NCBI RefSeq assembly: GCF_000208865.1
Contig: NC_018398.1
Span: forward strand, 5,294,710-5,358,709
DNA length: 64,000 nucleotides
Source: Neospora caninum Liverpool
Lineage: Eukaryota; Apicomplexa; Conoidasida; Eucoccidiorida; Sarcocystidae
Reading direction: 5' to 3'
The translations under genes were made by a program, and so were the position numbers. Positions 23,834 through 36,163 of this stretch are shown here, in pieces (within the stretch, counting starts at the first letter, position 1; each line of letters opens with the position of its first letter). Under the pieces are notes generated by a model, which ran no database searches, was not told the DNA's origin, and worked only from the letters and a program-made list of their open reading frames with translations.

Positions 23834-26749
23834 TCATTTCTTAGCTGAGCCGCCGCCGGTCGTTCCCATGCCCATGAAGGTCTGAGGAAACAAGACACAG
23901 ACGAGCCGAGGAATAACATCAATTTGACGCACACAACCCGCTAGCTGAAGCCCCTTCGGTATACACAGCAAAGCAGCGGTGCAACGTACAGAGTAAATCG
24001 CACTGTTGTGACCCGTCAACGCGCAAGGAGGCTTATTGGATGCGCCGGACGTCACACAGCCCCAGTCTCTTGAAAGGTGGCAAGCGAAACCGCCAGGGTA
24101 ACTTAGGCATCACCTGCAACCACGGCGAGCACACGTTCTCCCTGGCAGTCATAACAAAACTGACAGGCCGAGGTACGAGATCGAGGTACTCTCTGGCTCC
24201 ACGTACGACCTTCTCCCGCACGATGCGGTGTACTTGCTGGACAGCCAGCATACAGCACACAGCGACAGGCTCTTGGCGACAAGGCAAAACCAACTAGATC
24301 CGGAAGAGTTGACAGACTGGAAGCACCCGTGCACCACGCACCTTGAAGCTGTCGTAGATCCACCACTGCAGACCAGTGAGTGTACCGATCATGAGGACTC
24401 GAGTTCCGAGTCCCTTGGTGAACAGGTTGCAGTAGCCCATTTCGTTGATCATGGTGCCGAAGCTGAACAGCAACACAGCGCCAACGCAACACGCAATATA
24501 TTCGCCTGCCTCAGCAAGAGCTCTCGAGAGAAAATTTTCTGCAGGTTCCCCGCAGCCGGTGGCATCACAAGCCGGCACATTGGGAGACAGCAAGATACAC
24601 GAGTTGAGCCCGTGGAATTTGAATAAACAGTACGGCACAGAGTAATGACGCACTCTCGTGTTCAATCTGTTGCGCCTTCCTGTTGACGTTAATGACGTTA
24701 ACACACCATCGTTGTCTTTCGGAGTGCACGGCTTACGAGGCGCTTCCAACGCAAAAACACCGGAGAAGGACTGCAGAACACTCTACCAGTCACAAATCGA
24801 AGAGGAACCGAGAGGTGACAGAGCTCGCGGGGAAAGGCGGGTTTGTGTCTCTGCACTTAATCTAAGCTACCACTGAGTGCTGCAAACCAGGGGTCATCCT
24901 CACCTCTTTCCTTTGTTTCCTGCCTTGCTCATGACGGACACAAGAGTGTCAGCCGGGTGCGAAACGACGGCGCAGATGACACCGGCGAGATATCCTGCGA
25001 CAGTCACCACACCAGAACGGGAAACTCAGTGTAGATACCGACCGGCATTCTGCGGGGTGCGGGGGAAACAGCGAGAGAACCACTTTCCAGAAATCAGAGA
25101 CATTCACATTGTCGAGGCCGGCGGAGGCCCGCAGGGGGGAAGTCGCGGCGAATCGTTAACGACGGATGTGCGACCGGTGTGACGCTGCGTGTCTCTCGAG
25201 ATTGCGACCCGTGAGCTGTGGCCGTTTCCCAGACACTTTCGAGTGAGGAGAAAGAATCCCAAAAAGTCGAATCTGCGCAGAACATGCAAACTTTCCCCCA
25301 CGACCCTCAGAAAGCCGCGTGACGTCAACCGCTCTCCTTGTGTGACAGTGGGGGGACACGCACTCGTTACACGCACGGGGCGTTTGAAGCGACGGCCTCC
25401 ACAGGAAAGACATGCTTTCTGGCACTTACCCGAGGCGAAGGTAATTCCGAGTTGCGTTGTTTTGCTGTACGAATCCTTGGGCTTGGTGAAGACGTTATCG
25501 TAGAAGAGCTGGACGACCTTCTCGAAGAAGTAAAACTTGGCCATGGTGTAAGGGATTTGTCGGCTCCACAGAGGCACGACACTTCCGAACTGCATGCGCA
25601 CGCAGCAGCGAAACAGACGTCTTTCCAGGAACAAGACGCCGCAGGCCTCACCACATAGGGAAGGCGCACCCGCAACCAGAGCCGTTCGAGTCTCTCGACG
25701 GTAGAAAGCGTCCTTTCTGGAAAGCGCGTTCTGTCTGATGACGGCTAGAATACGGTAGGACGGCCTATCGACGACACGGCCTCCCTACACCCCGGGTTGG
25801 CGAGAGAACATGCGGAGACACCTCGAAGTCGAAGGGTACGGCTTCAGGGCCTCAGTGTCTGGGTATCCTGCGTGTGATGTGAATCAAGACTCGAACGCGG
25901 CTCAATGCCACAACTCCGGTCGGCTGTAGCAGCTAATCACATGCAACGCGTGCGGTAGCACAGGCCCCAGACCACCCTCATGAGGCCTTCACAAAAACAC
26001 GTAGGCTCTCCGTCGTTAAAACCGCCCTTCTTTCGGCCGACAGAGGAAATTGATCAGGTGTTTCCTGAAACATGGCGACTCGTGTTCTCCCAAGCTCCAT
26101 TTGCGCCACTGCGTGTGCCTCAACGCGCGCCCAGCAGACAGGAGGCGACGAGCGCTGCACTTACCGGGAACTTTGTTTCCTTCTTCATTTCGCTCATCTT
26201 TGCTAGGGCAGGGGAGAAGGAAGTTGGCCACGTTCCCGCCGGACTCGTTTGCATCTTCACTTTGACCATTTCCATGGGGCAGAGAGCGATATCGGCGAAG
26301 AACTCAGCGGAGGCAGAGGCAGCCAGCCACACAGCGCCCTTGTTTTTGGCCGTGAACTCTTCTCCCATCAGGTTTCCGTACGTGTCCTTGAAGTACTCGT
26401 AGAGACCAAACTTGAACAGTCCCTGCATGCTGTACCCGAGGAGCGTCGGCGTCCAGCCGAGGCGCAAGCCCGCAGCGCCTTCTTCTGCAACGACTGTTCG
26501 CATGCCGGAGACCAGACCTTTGTACTTCTCAGGGTACACTTGCATTTTGCATTTCACCACATCGAGGGGGGTGACGGCCGTATGCGTCAGGCCGCAAGAC
26601 AACACTCCTCCCAACATACACTTGGTGTAGTACGACATGGTGTGCGGCATCACGTGCGGCTTTCTGGTGATGGGCTCGGAAACGCGCGCATCCCACTGGG
26701 ATTTTGCCGCCGCCAAAGGCGAAGCCGCTGCAACCGAGAGAGACGCCAT
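23834..26749 (-). CDS. Mitochondrial phosphate carrier (SLC25A3 type)
   Basis: Imports inorganic phosphate with a proton across the mitochondrial inner membrane for ATP synthesis. Five exons on the minus strand close in phase: 26749-26165, 25589-25430, 24994-24904, 24462-24342 and 23881-23834, giving 334 residues. There are three mitochondrial-carrier repeats. Repeat 1 has TPLDVVKCKMQVYPEKYKG, the phosphate-carrier form of PxDxxKxxxQ. Repeat 2 has ALCPMEMVKVKMQTSP, then PFGSVVPLWSRQIPYTMAKF. Repeat 3 has GVICAVVSHPADTLVSVMSK, then RVLMIGTLTGLQWWIYDSFK. SHPAD and QWWIYDS are diagnostic of this subfamily. The first ATG in frame is at 26749 (CACAATGG). Exon 5 encodes only 15 residues ending GGGSAKK. 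The length matches the family. The upstream leader is C-rich. Confidence 0.96.
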
Positions 26750-28478
26750 TGTGTTCACAGAGAGAAAGGCAAAGAGGATCGAGGGGGGGGGGGTTGCGAG
26801 AGGAAATGCGTGCGTGACGAACTGGGAGAACCACGCGGATCCTGAGAAGGCGCGGGGGGGTCAGGGGTGGGCAAAAACGGCGCAGAGGGTGGACACAAAC
26901 AGTGAAAAGAGAACTGACCAAACGTGAAAACGTTCTTCACAGGAAAACAGATTCGCCTGCCAGGGTGTGCAGGCAACGGAGCAGCAGAGAGACAGGAAGC
27001 GGTTTATAGGAGAAGGAGAAACGTACCCCGCCCGGTCGGTGAAACACAGAAAGGTCGACGCAGCAGCGATTTCAGAGAAATGGAAGAAAAAGACAACGAA
27101 ATGGGGTCTCCCCCAGTCGCCGCCAGTTGCACAGACGTCGGGATACAGATCCGCGAACGCCCGTTTTCGCAGGCCCTAGGCGGCAGTGCTCGCAAAAAAG
27201 CATCGACGTGCACCGCCCACCTGCGCCCGAAGCGAAGAAAATCAACAAGCGCGAAATTTGCACACGTGGCGCGCGGCGCCTTAAAGACGAACAAGCGAAA
27301 GCGCACCAACCGAACGCGCAGCGCCAACATGCGAAACACAGGCAACCCGAATTTAGGTGAAGGGAGACAAACATGCGGAGCAAAGGTTTCAGGATAAAGT
27401 TCCCAGAAGACGGGCGGCCCCCTTCAAGTACACTTTCCGGAAAACCGCGACACGAGCTTTGCGATGCCACAGCCCTCTCGAAAACGCCGCGTGTTCTTGC
27501 ACTGCTCCGGGCACTCATTCCCCTCGAGAAGCAGGACGACGTTTTTTGAGTTCCTTATGGGAGAGAGTCCTCAATTTGAGGGATACTCCGCACCTGAAAG
27601 GGTAACCGGGGACTCCGCTGGGCTGTCTGTCTGCGAATTGAAGGCCCTCAGAATTCTTCCTCAAAAAGGCTGCAACCTTGCCGACTCGGCATTCGTCTAC
27701 GCCGAATCCAACAGCCATGAGAAAGCCTCGCATTTCCCACCAGCTAAAAGGGTGTGGAGATCAGTGAAAAGCGAACTTGGAATGTAGCGACTTGCACACA
27801 AAACAAAAGTGCCGTGGTGCTGTCACTCAGACCATCTGCAGGCGTAGCTCAGGTGGGCGTGTCGAAGGAACGAGATGCGACCGGAACTGCAGGAAGTTCC
27901 CCCCACAAGTGTTCACGTGCAACGCCCAACGAAAATCCTCCTTCCACGCAGAATCCGTTCTCTGGAAACCGTGTGCAGGCACAGGACTGAGAGTGCCTGG
28001 CTGTGTTCGACTATGTCGCTCGCATAGAGAACCTCGTAGCGGAGAAACGTTCCCCCCTCTTTGGGGGAGGGGCTCTGAGCGGTGGAGTGCATACTTCGCT
28101 TCGAATTCTCGCCCTTTTCTGGCTTGTAGATAGATAGGGATTGACGTTCAAATAGATGGGCATGTACCAGTCTTTCTAAATAAGGAAAACACACATATGC
28201 ACAGGGAATATACACCTTCAAAAACTGACAAAAGGAAAACAAACTGACAAAAGGAAAACACGGGGCGCCTCGTGTACCTGACAAAACACAAAACACTCCT
28301 CTACACCACCACCAATATTGGTAGGGAAATCACGCAGGAGGGAAATAACACAAGAGGGAAGTCGTTTTCTCCCACATGTCGAGAGGTCGAGGTCCTGTTA
28401 AGATGCGCGAACACGGGTTCGGTTGGCGACGCCCACTATTCAATCGCGCGTCCGTTTTTTTCCTTCACTCACTGCACC
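26750..28478. other. Phosphate carrier promoter/leader and 3' region of the next gene
   Basis: Read on the minus strand, 26750-26900 is C- and CT-rich (runs of 10 or more C), like other leaders in this window. 26900-28300 has only short open frames with Lys/Arg-rich composition on the plus strand and no family signature. I see no gene. Confidence 0.5.
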
Positions 28479-29627
28479 CTATCTTCGGGGAACTGCTGCG
28501 TGCTGGTCTCTCGAGGGCGTCCCCCCTAGGTGGGCCGAACGGGAGGTTAGTTTTCTTCCCGAATCCAGAAACGCGCCCGTGTGGGTGGTCGCGGCCATGG
28601 CCGTAGCCACAAGGACGAGGGGACGGCGCCGATCCTCGTATTTGTATTTCTTCGCATGGTTCCCGTGGCAGTTGTGTTCCCCCAAGTAGGTACACCTGCT
28701 TGCGCCTCTCGGGAGAGCTGGCACATGCGTTCCAACGCACGGAACTCTAGGCGGCGGAATGCGAAGGTTGGCCTCACTGAGGCGGGCTACGGCGGCTCGG
28801 TCCATGTGAGGCGGACTCAGCTGTATCTGTGCGTCTAAGGATCTGGCTGCTTCGCGTTTTCTCAAGCCCTCAATATGGCACAAACTTTGTTGCAGGCGCA
28901 ACTGGCGCGCCTTCACTTCAGCTTTCTCGCGTTGAGCTCTCTCTTCGGCGTCTCGCCTCTTGTCTGCCGCCATCTGGGCCCTCAGAACCACGGCGAGCGC
29001 CGCGTCTCGGTCCTTCCCCCCGACTCTCCCGACTGATTCGGAAAACGCCGTTCCAAAGTGTCTCTCCTCGCGCCGCAGTTTCTCCACGGGTCCGGTGTCT
29101 GTGTTTTTAACGGCCAAATGCTGTCGAAAGGCCGAATGTGGAGATGCCGGATTGCCGCCTGTCAGTGAGACGCTTCGACTCTCCTCCGCGACCCGTCCCT
29201 CGTCGCGCGGCGCCGTGACCGGCTGGGCCCCAAAGAACGGCGGAAGGCGAGAGTCTCCAGTCGCAAACAGGGTATCCTCGCTGTTTGAGGTAGAGTGCGC
29301 GTCCGGGTTTTCAGCGACTGTCGCTTCGCACGAACTAGGGGAGAGTGTCGAGACATCTGTGCACTGAAAATGCTCAGGAATATGCCCCGCTGCCGCTACA
29401 CCCCTACAAGGGGAAATCGGTGAGCGCCCGTCAGCAATGTACAAAGAATACGACGCAGAAGCTACGGGTCTGTTTCTAGGGTCTAGGAATCCTGAAGCCA
29501 TGGGCAGTACTACTGATCGAGGGCTTGCGAAACTACTCAGCAGCCCCTGCGCTCCATTGGATATCTCGGATCCCCTCTTCCCGCTCCTGTCTTGACCGTT
29601 GTCGGCAGACCGCCGCTCTGCGTACAT
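28479..29627 (-). CDS. Uncharacterised protein with a charged helical segment
   Basis: An open frame of 382 codons from an ATG at 29627 (context AAAGATGTACG). A weak upstream extension to an in-frame Met at 29741 is possible. I do not recognise the family. The N-terminal half (residues 1-200) is Ser/Pro/Gly-rich and probably disordered. Residues about 205-290 are rich in Arg, Glu, Lys, Ala and Gln (for example RRDAEERAQREKAEVKARQL) and look like a long helix or coiled coil. It ends near a Pro-rich patch, and the last about 80 residues are Arg/Thr/His-rich without clear character; the true end could lie at an intron donor near 28690. No signal peptide or membrane segment is visible. It lies downstream of and codirectional with the metacaspase. 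Coding status is supported by frame length and the helix only. Confidence 0.55.
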   Translation of the reverse strand: MYAERRSADNGQDRSGKRGSEISNGAQGLLSSFASPRSVVLPMASGFLDPRNRPVASASYSLYIADGRSPISPCRGVAAAGHIPEHFQCTDVSTLSPSSCEATVAENPDAHSTSNSEDTLFATGDSRLPPFFGAQPVTAPRDEGRVAEESRSVSLTGGNPASPHSAFRQHLAVKNTDTGPVEKLRREERHFGTAFSESVGRVGGKDRDAALAVVLRAQMAADKRRDAEERAQREKAEVKARQLRLQQSLCHIEGLRKREAARSLDAQIQLSPPHMDRAAVARLSEANLRIPPPRVPCVGTHVPALPRGASRCTYLGEHNCHGNHAKKYKYEDRRRPLVLVATAMAATTHTGAFLDSGRKLTSRSAHLGGTPSRDQHAAVPRR

Positions 29628-30267
29628 CTTTCCTTGTAACCCTACAGCCACAAGGTAAGAAAAAACACGTGCGGAGAGACGCCGTAACACAGATTTGCTT
29701 GAATTCACATAAAGACGGCAGTGTATTTTCTGAATCTGCATGCAGATGCCAAGACACCAGAAGCACGACAGAAAAGCCCTCTTTTGGAAACACCAACAAC
29801 CGCTAAAGAACGCTTTTTTATATACAGACAGAATCACAAACCAGCAAAGAATGTGGACGGGTTTTATCTATAAAAAACTGTGTACACGGAAGGAAAGGCA
29901 ACAAATGTCTTTCCTTCCCTTGAACAGCAACAGTCATCGCACATGGCCCCGGTTGTTCTCCCATTTCACGGATACCCACTCACGCGTTGTACTAAATATC
30001 TTTCCCCTCCCCCCTCTTCTTTTCCTCTCCGATTTCTTTCACCTCTTGTCCCTCCTTTCCTTTCCTTTCTTCTTACCCCCTGCCACGCTCTCGCCACCAC
30101 TCGCTTTTCCGTCTCTCCTTCTCCCCTTCCTATCTCCCCTCTCGCTCCCTTTTTTCTTCTCGAAAAAAGGGTTTCCTCTCTTGTGCAGGAAAACGACCTC
30201 CACTCTTTCCGTTCTACCTATAATTCCACCCTTCTTCTTCCTTTCATCTGTCTCTCTCCCTTCCCTC
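29628..30267. other. Spacer between the metacaspase and the uncharacterised gene
   Basis: Holds the metacaspase 3' end, a long pyrimidine tract (30001-30265) and the putative promoter of the minus-strand gene ending at 28479. No coding signature. Confidence 0.5.
30001..30265. repeat. Long polypyrimidine/polypurine tract
   Basis: About 265 bp on the plus strand made almost only of C and T (for example CCCTCCCCCCTCTTCTTTTC), with few purines. It is low-complexity and could form triplex-type structure. It lies directly after the metacaspase stop codon, where it is purine-rich in the sense of both flanking minus-strand genes. Confidence 0.75.
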
Positions 30268-33200
30268 TCACCACCCCTCACCAGCCTTCACACCGCGAGT
30301 CCCGACGAAAAAGGAGCCTCCGGTCGAGACTTGCGAGGTTGAGAGTTGGGAGAGGTTACCCCCGTGCATTTTCGAGTTCAAGTCGTCTAGACTGCCCGTG
30401 GAAACGCTCGTGAACATCGGATAGACGGCCTTTCCGTGGCTCCCCCTCGTGTCTGGGACCTCCACCCCGTAAAACGCATGCACTGGTGCGTCTTCGGTCA
30501 CAGCCGGCGAGAACAGCCTACCCCCAGGGCTCTCGCCGGCAGGCTGCCGCGCACCGTAGAAACTGAGAGTTCCACTCGTTCTCTGCGGCAACCCTTGCGC
30601 CACGCGCTGCGCATTTGCCTTTTGCGCTTCTTCCTTCGCGTGCGCCTCGTGCGCGCGCCTCGGGACCGCACCTAAAGTGTCTGGAGACGCGCCAAACGCC
30701 CGCTGAAAGCACGCCTCCGCGGTGTACGGGAGCGCACCCGCAGCTGCGTCGCGCCGCATCTGCATGCGCAGCTCTTCCTCTCGCGTCCACTGCGGGTGAA
30801 AGAAGTCGTAGAAACTCCCCGACATCTCCTGAAGCGAAGAGAGTGGAGAGTCGAACGCCTCGGTGCACCAGCGCCGCAGACACCCGCCGGGCAAAGTCGA
30901 CAACGCAGCCCCCACGGAAGGTCGGCCCTTCCCAGGCGCGAGCTCGGGGAACTGGATGAAGACTTCGTTCGGACGCGCACCACCTCCCGAGTGAACCGTC
31001 AGTTCCGGCTGCTGATCGAGTTTGAATAGGCGGCTAAAAAAAAAAGAGAAGAGAGACACCCGAAAGACACACACACACACGCACAGAGGGACTCAGACGG
31101 CAGAAGAACGAAAACGCGAGAACTGCAGAAGAACTGGTAAAAGGGAAACAATGACAGAAGGCACGGGAACCGAAAAACCCGAGAAAACAAACGAGAAAGG
31201 ACAAGAAAAAGTTAGCAAATGGACAGCCAAGAGAAAAACAGGCAGCGCCACTCGCGCAAAACAGAGCAGGAAAAGACAAAAAAAAATGCGCACGCGACCC
31301 CGAAACCGGATTAAACAAAAAACACCTCTCGAGAGATGCATTCCCACCACGAAATCCCCCGTCAAATATATATATATATATATATATAAGTATATCGGTG
31401 GGTTGCAGACGTATATATATATATATATGTATTTACACGTGTCCTATATCTATTCGATCTACACATATTTTTATACATTGTTGCTGGAAAAAGAGTTTAC
31501 GGCACTGCGTACTTCCACTTCAGATCGCTGATTTGCTGCTCGATTTTCTCCATGAGCTTTTTGTAGGTTACGCGGATCGGGACGCAGCCGTTCCGCGCGC
31601 CACCCTCGTCAGAGAAGACGCGAATCGTCTCCTCGACAAGACTTGCGAGAGCAGAAACCAGCGCCCACGTGAAAACGCCTAGGAAACGAAAAGACAATTC
31701 GCGTTTGGAGAGGCAAACACGGTGAAGAGACACAGAGAGGGACAGGAAAGGGCCGCCGTAGACACCCACCGGAACCCACTGGTTTTTCCTGTCTCGGGGC
31801 GACCGCGAAGAAACAAAACATCCTTCGCCACCATCCGCCTCCCCCCCCCCCTCCCCCCGCCAAAAAAAGAAAACAAGTCAATAAGTTGATGCATGGATAA
31901 AAACATATGTCGGCGTTTCTCCTCACAAGCAAGGAGATTGACGAGGAAAAGTCCCAGGATCAGCAGAGACAGCAGCGTGACTGACACCATGGGGCGAGGC
32001 GAGTCGTTCGACTCGGGAGAAACGGCGAACACGTGAAGGAAAGAGCCTCACCATGGACAACCGGTTTCGATTCAACTGTGCAGGATCCCTGAGAGTCCCC
32101 CGGAAGCGAACGGGTGTGGAAACTGCGGAGGCTGAACGAGTTGAAGCTCGCCTCGAGAGCCACACTCCCCCAGGCTGCAGGAAAGAAACGAAGCGCGCAC
32201 ACGCAACAAAAGGTAGAGAAAGTTGAAAACGACACCCGCGCGTCTTTCTCGTCTTGGCAAGTCGCCTTTTTCTTCTTGTCAGAGAGTGGACAAGCAAAGA
32301 ACACACACTGGTCACAAGCCTATACGTGTGCCCGTATATACACAGTCGCGTATACGACTGCCCTCCTTATGTACCTCGTCTCTCTTAGACAGACAGACAG
32401 ACACGCATACATGATCCGCGCGGACCCGGACCTGTCAAGAGACGTGAACCGTGCTGTGCAATCAACGTGTGATCGTTGTGCGGCTTCTTTGCGATTGCAA
32501 AAGAGAACCGCACACACGCACGCATTTTTTACATCTTTGCTTTCGGGGGACGTTCAGGCGTTTCTTCGTATCTTACGCGCAGCGGCGACGCAGTATGCGT
32601 TCAGCAGTCCAGGCTTCTCGTGTTCGTCTCCCTTTACGCTGGCTGTCGAGACGCAGCTCAGCGACTGCACTTCGACGGCCGGGATGTACCGAGGCTGCAC
32701 AACTTGTTTGTGCATATCTACAACCCGTCAAAAAGGGGAAAAAAACAGAAAATGAGGCACCGCAAAAAGAAAAACGCGTTAGGCCGACAAATCACGGGTT
32801 TGCACCGCAAGACTTGCTCTTTCACGGTCCCGTTGCTTTTCGCCTCCAAATTCTGTCTTCACCGATCGAGCTGTCTCAAGTGAAGTCCACTGTGTATGTC
32901 CGTGTACGTCAATCCGGCTGCTGGTCTGTTGCGTCTGTCTGCGTGAGTCTACCTGACGCTCTCGCCCTATAGAGCCCCCGTCTCTGGCCGCGTCGATTCC
33001 GTCCCTCCACACCAAAACGAATTTGCAAGAAAAGAGAGTAGTGCTGGCATGCGCATGTCTCGCTGGCTGGAAGCAAGCAAAAAGGCAAGAAGACGTACCG
33101 GGACTCGCCCAGACGTCAGGGCGGTACTTGGCCAGGCACATCTTGTCGGTGGGGTCGGAGAACGGCCACATGCCGCGTTGTTTTACTCCTGAAAAAAACA

Positions 33201-36163
33201 GAGAAAGAACACGTGCCGCGCAAAAGGCGGAAACACAGCATTATGCGCAGAGACGAGCTGTTTCACCTTTACCAAGAACGGAAACACAACCCTACGCAGT
33301 CGACAAAGACGTTTGACTCAAGTTTATCGACTGGAGTTTCCTGGGCGGGCGAGTGACACTGAAAAATTTCCCAATCACCGCACCCAGAACGTGCAGACGC
33401 CCCCCTGTGAAGGATGAAGCTCGGCGTGAGGGGGGGGAAAGGCAAAGCACGACATCCACACACTTTCGCGCTTGAGGCTCTGTGGGATCTTCTCTTCACG
33501 GACCTTTGATGAAGGTGAAACGCGACAAAGACCCCGCCGGATCGAGAACCGTTTGCCCTCCGCAACAGTCCAGGAAGATCGTCAGCTGCGTTCGATCGGG
33601 GATGTTGAAGAGAATCTGAAGGACAAAAGCATCACATACGAGGCAGAAAAAGGGATTGATAAGCAGGCGAAGAAAAAAACTCGGCGTTCAAAGTTTTTAG
33701 GCACGGACCCCGGACGCGGGGGGCGAAGGGGGGGGGGGGGATATACCCGTTGTGGGTTGCTTTCCTGTCTCACCTCGCGAACCTCCAGGGCGCCCACGAG
33801 GGAGACTGGGTCTCCGCTCTCGACGTCGCGAATGTTGAAGTCGCATGGCACGAAGGCTTCCTCGTATCCTTCTCCTTCCCAGCCCGACATGTTGTCCATC
33901 TGCACGCTGTGGCCCGAGAAGTAAAAGATGAGGCTGAGAAACCAAACACAGGCAAGAAAGAGAGAGATTTATTTACCTCGCCCCTGGAGACAGACACAGA
34001 AGGGTCTATCTCGCTACAGGCCAAAAGCAAACAGCAAAAAAAAAAAGAAAAACCAGGCATCCCGCCGGAAAACAACGCGCTTTTTCGCTCTGACACACGG
34101 GCACTTACTAGTCATCGCACCGCGCGTCTTCTACGAGCCACCGAAGTCCCCTGCAGCAAAAAAGCAAAAAGGAAACCTCGACACACATCTCGAAACGTCT
34201 GCAGTGTTTCTGATTGCGGCACCCCGCGGCCACGTTTTCCCCGAAATTCGTTATCCCCAAAGAACCATGCTTGCCACGCGCACGAACGCCGTTTCCCACA
34301 GCCCTCCCTCTCTCACCTCAGAATGTTGTGGCGCGTCGGAAGTTCAGAGACCACTGGATTGGGTTCCTCCGACTCGAGGCCATCGACGTCGACGACGGAG
34401 TGCACGACCGCCTTCGTCTCCTCTCCACTCCGGCCTTGAGCAGCGCCAAAGTGCCTGGAGCCGAAGCCCGCGACCTCGCGCATCGCCTGTGACAGCGCAG
34501 ACGTTGCGTCCGACTTGTCGTCGGTGGCTGCATGCATGTTGTCTTGCCTCGCCAGCAAGGAGCCGTGCTTGGAGCCATCCTTGCCTTGAATATAAGCCGC
34601 CGGCCCCAACAGCGACCCGTCTCGCCCGCGGCCTCGGTAGCAAGTCGACGGCGCAGTGTCGGTGAGGACACAGATCTCCTTCGGATCTATCCCAAGGAAC
34701 TGGACGCATGCGTGAGCGAACAAATGGGCGTCGTTGCCGGCGCCGCGGATGTGGTAAGGCTGTCCCTTCTGGTGACCACAGCCCACGATCAGCGCGCGTC
34801 TTCGGGGCCCGCGAGACGGCGGCGCGCGCACTGCCACGGGAAGCGCCGATCCCTGCTGGCCGCTGAGCCTGTCAGTGGGAAGAATGAAGCTGGCGCTGCT
34901 GGGCTGTCCAAGGGCGGTCGGAAACGCCGACGGAAACGCCGACGGGAGAAGGCCCGCACCTCCCACGTGAGGACTTGAGAACGAGGGCAAACGCGGGATC
35001 GGGGTGGAGAACTCCGGAAACTGAGCCGAAACACCCTGCGGCTGCGGCTGGGCGACGAAGGCGCTTCCATCTGGAGCTGTAGGTACACCCGAGAAGACGC
35101 GGGTGCTCTTGACCGGAGCTTGCGAGTGCTCGTTTGCGACGTGCGGCTGCTGGCTACGCTCTGCGACCAAACTTCTGGCGTAGTTGGAGTTTCCGGCTTG
35201 GTGGCGCTGCGCAAAGTGCATCAGCAACTCCTTTTCCTGTTTCACCAGATCTTGCAGTCGACTGGCCTCGAAGGCTTTCGCCGCCTCGAGCCTCTTCAGC
35301 GTCCCGTCAAGGTCCTCGGGGACGGCGGCCGCAGGTCGTCCGCCTAGTGGCCGATCCGCCCCGAGCTGAGCACTGGGAATCTCCGCCGCTCTTCTTCCTT
35401 CTGCGAGGGAGTATGCACTCGGAAGCCCGCTTGCAGTGGGAATGGGGAGAGGCGGAAAGACAGCGAGCGGTCCGGGTTGGCTAGCTCGGCGGTAGGTCGG
35501 GGCGTCGCTTGCTGCGGGTCCTGCAGCTGGACACGACCAGGAGGTTGTAGGATGGCACAGCAGACGGGAGGACGAAGAGTGCTCGCTGACGAGGCTGGCC
35601 GTAGAACGCGAAAACGCGCCGGACAGAAGCTGCTGGGTTGCGGGCTGTGCGCAAACGCTCGTGTACACCGAAGGCGAAAATGCGCGGCAGGCTCCCTCAC
35701 GGGAACGGGAGGCCAGTCCGGATTGCGCAGAGTCGCGCGTCAGTGAAGCACCTGCCTGTGCGACGGTCCATGCGTGTCCTCGGGCCTGTGGAGCGCCGTC
35801 TTCCACTGAGGAGGCGCTCCATGACTCCGCCACGAAAGCGTTGGTCTCTGCGTTGCCTTGCGGGTACGACGCAGTCACTGACGAATACGCAGGCAGATTT
35901 CTCTCATATCTGCCGGTCATCGGCAGGTGGATCCTTCCGTCACCGTCGCTCTTTCCTTCCGAGGAGACGGGTACAGTGTTGACGGGGTAATAGTACAGCC
36001 CAGCAGGCTGGCGACCGAGCGTTTCAGAAACCCCGTTTTGCTGCGCCTGCACGGCGCCTTCGCCGCCGGACAGAACAAAAGACGGGGGGATTCTGAAGGA
36101 CGCAGGTGCGCCAGTCGTGTCGAGGGAAGACGACGTATACGAGTGCGGGGTGTAGCTCGTCAT
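30268..36163 (-). CDS. Metacaspase (peptidase C14) with long N- and C-terminal extensions
   Basis: Metacaspases are cysteine proteases that cut after Arg or Lys, often calcium-activated, with roles in protein quality control and cell death. Nine minus-strand exons close in phase: 36163-34317, 34150-34109, 33933-33774, 33615-33504, 33188-33099, 32717-32577, 32174-32052, 31678-31501 and 31033-30268, giving 1152 residues. Residues 1-454 are Ser/Pro/Gln-rich. The caspase fold begins at RRALIVGCGHQKGQPYHI and GAGNDAHLF (455 on) and includes CVLTDTAPS and PTRHNILRGLRWLVEDARC. The catalytic His is in YFSGHSVQMDN (H638) and the Cys in FLDCCGGQT (C701). NAYCVAA and a p10-like helix ending LKWKYAV follow. 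Residues 898-1152 are an extra tail. The upstream in-frame TTG is rejected as a start because the leader is pyrimidine-rich. Confidence 0.94.
31365..31434. repeat. TA microsatellite in a metacaspase intron
   Basis: Two runs of TA dinucleotides separated by a short unique stretch, inside the last intron (31034-31500) of the metacaspase gene. Confidence 0.8.
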
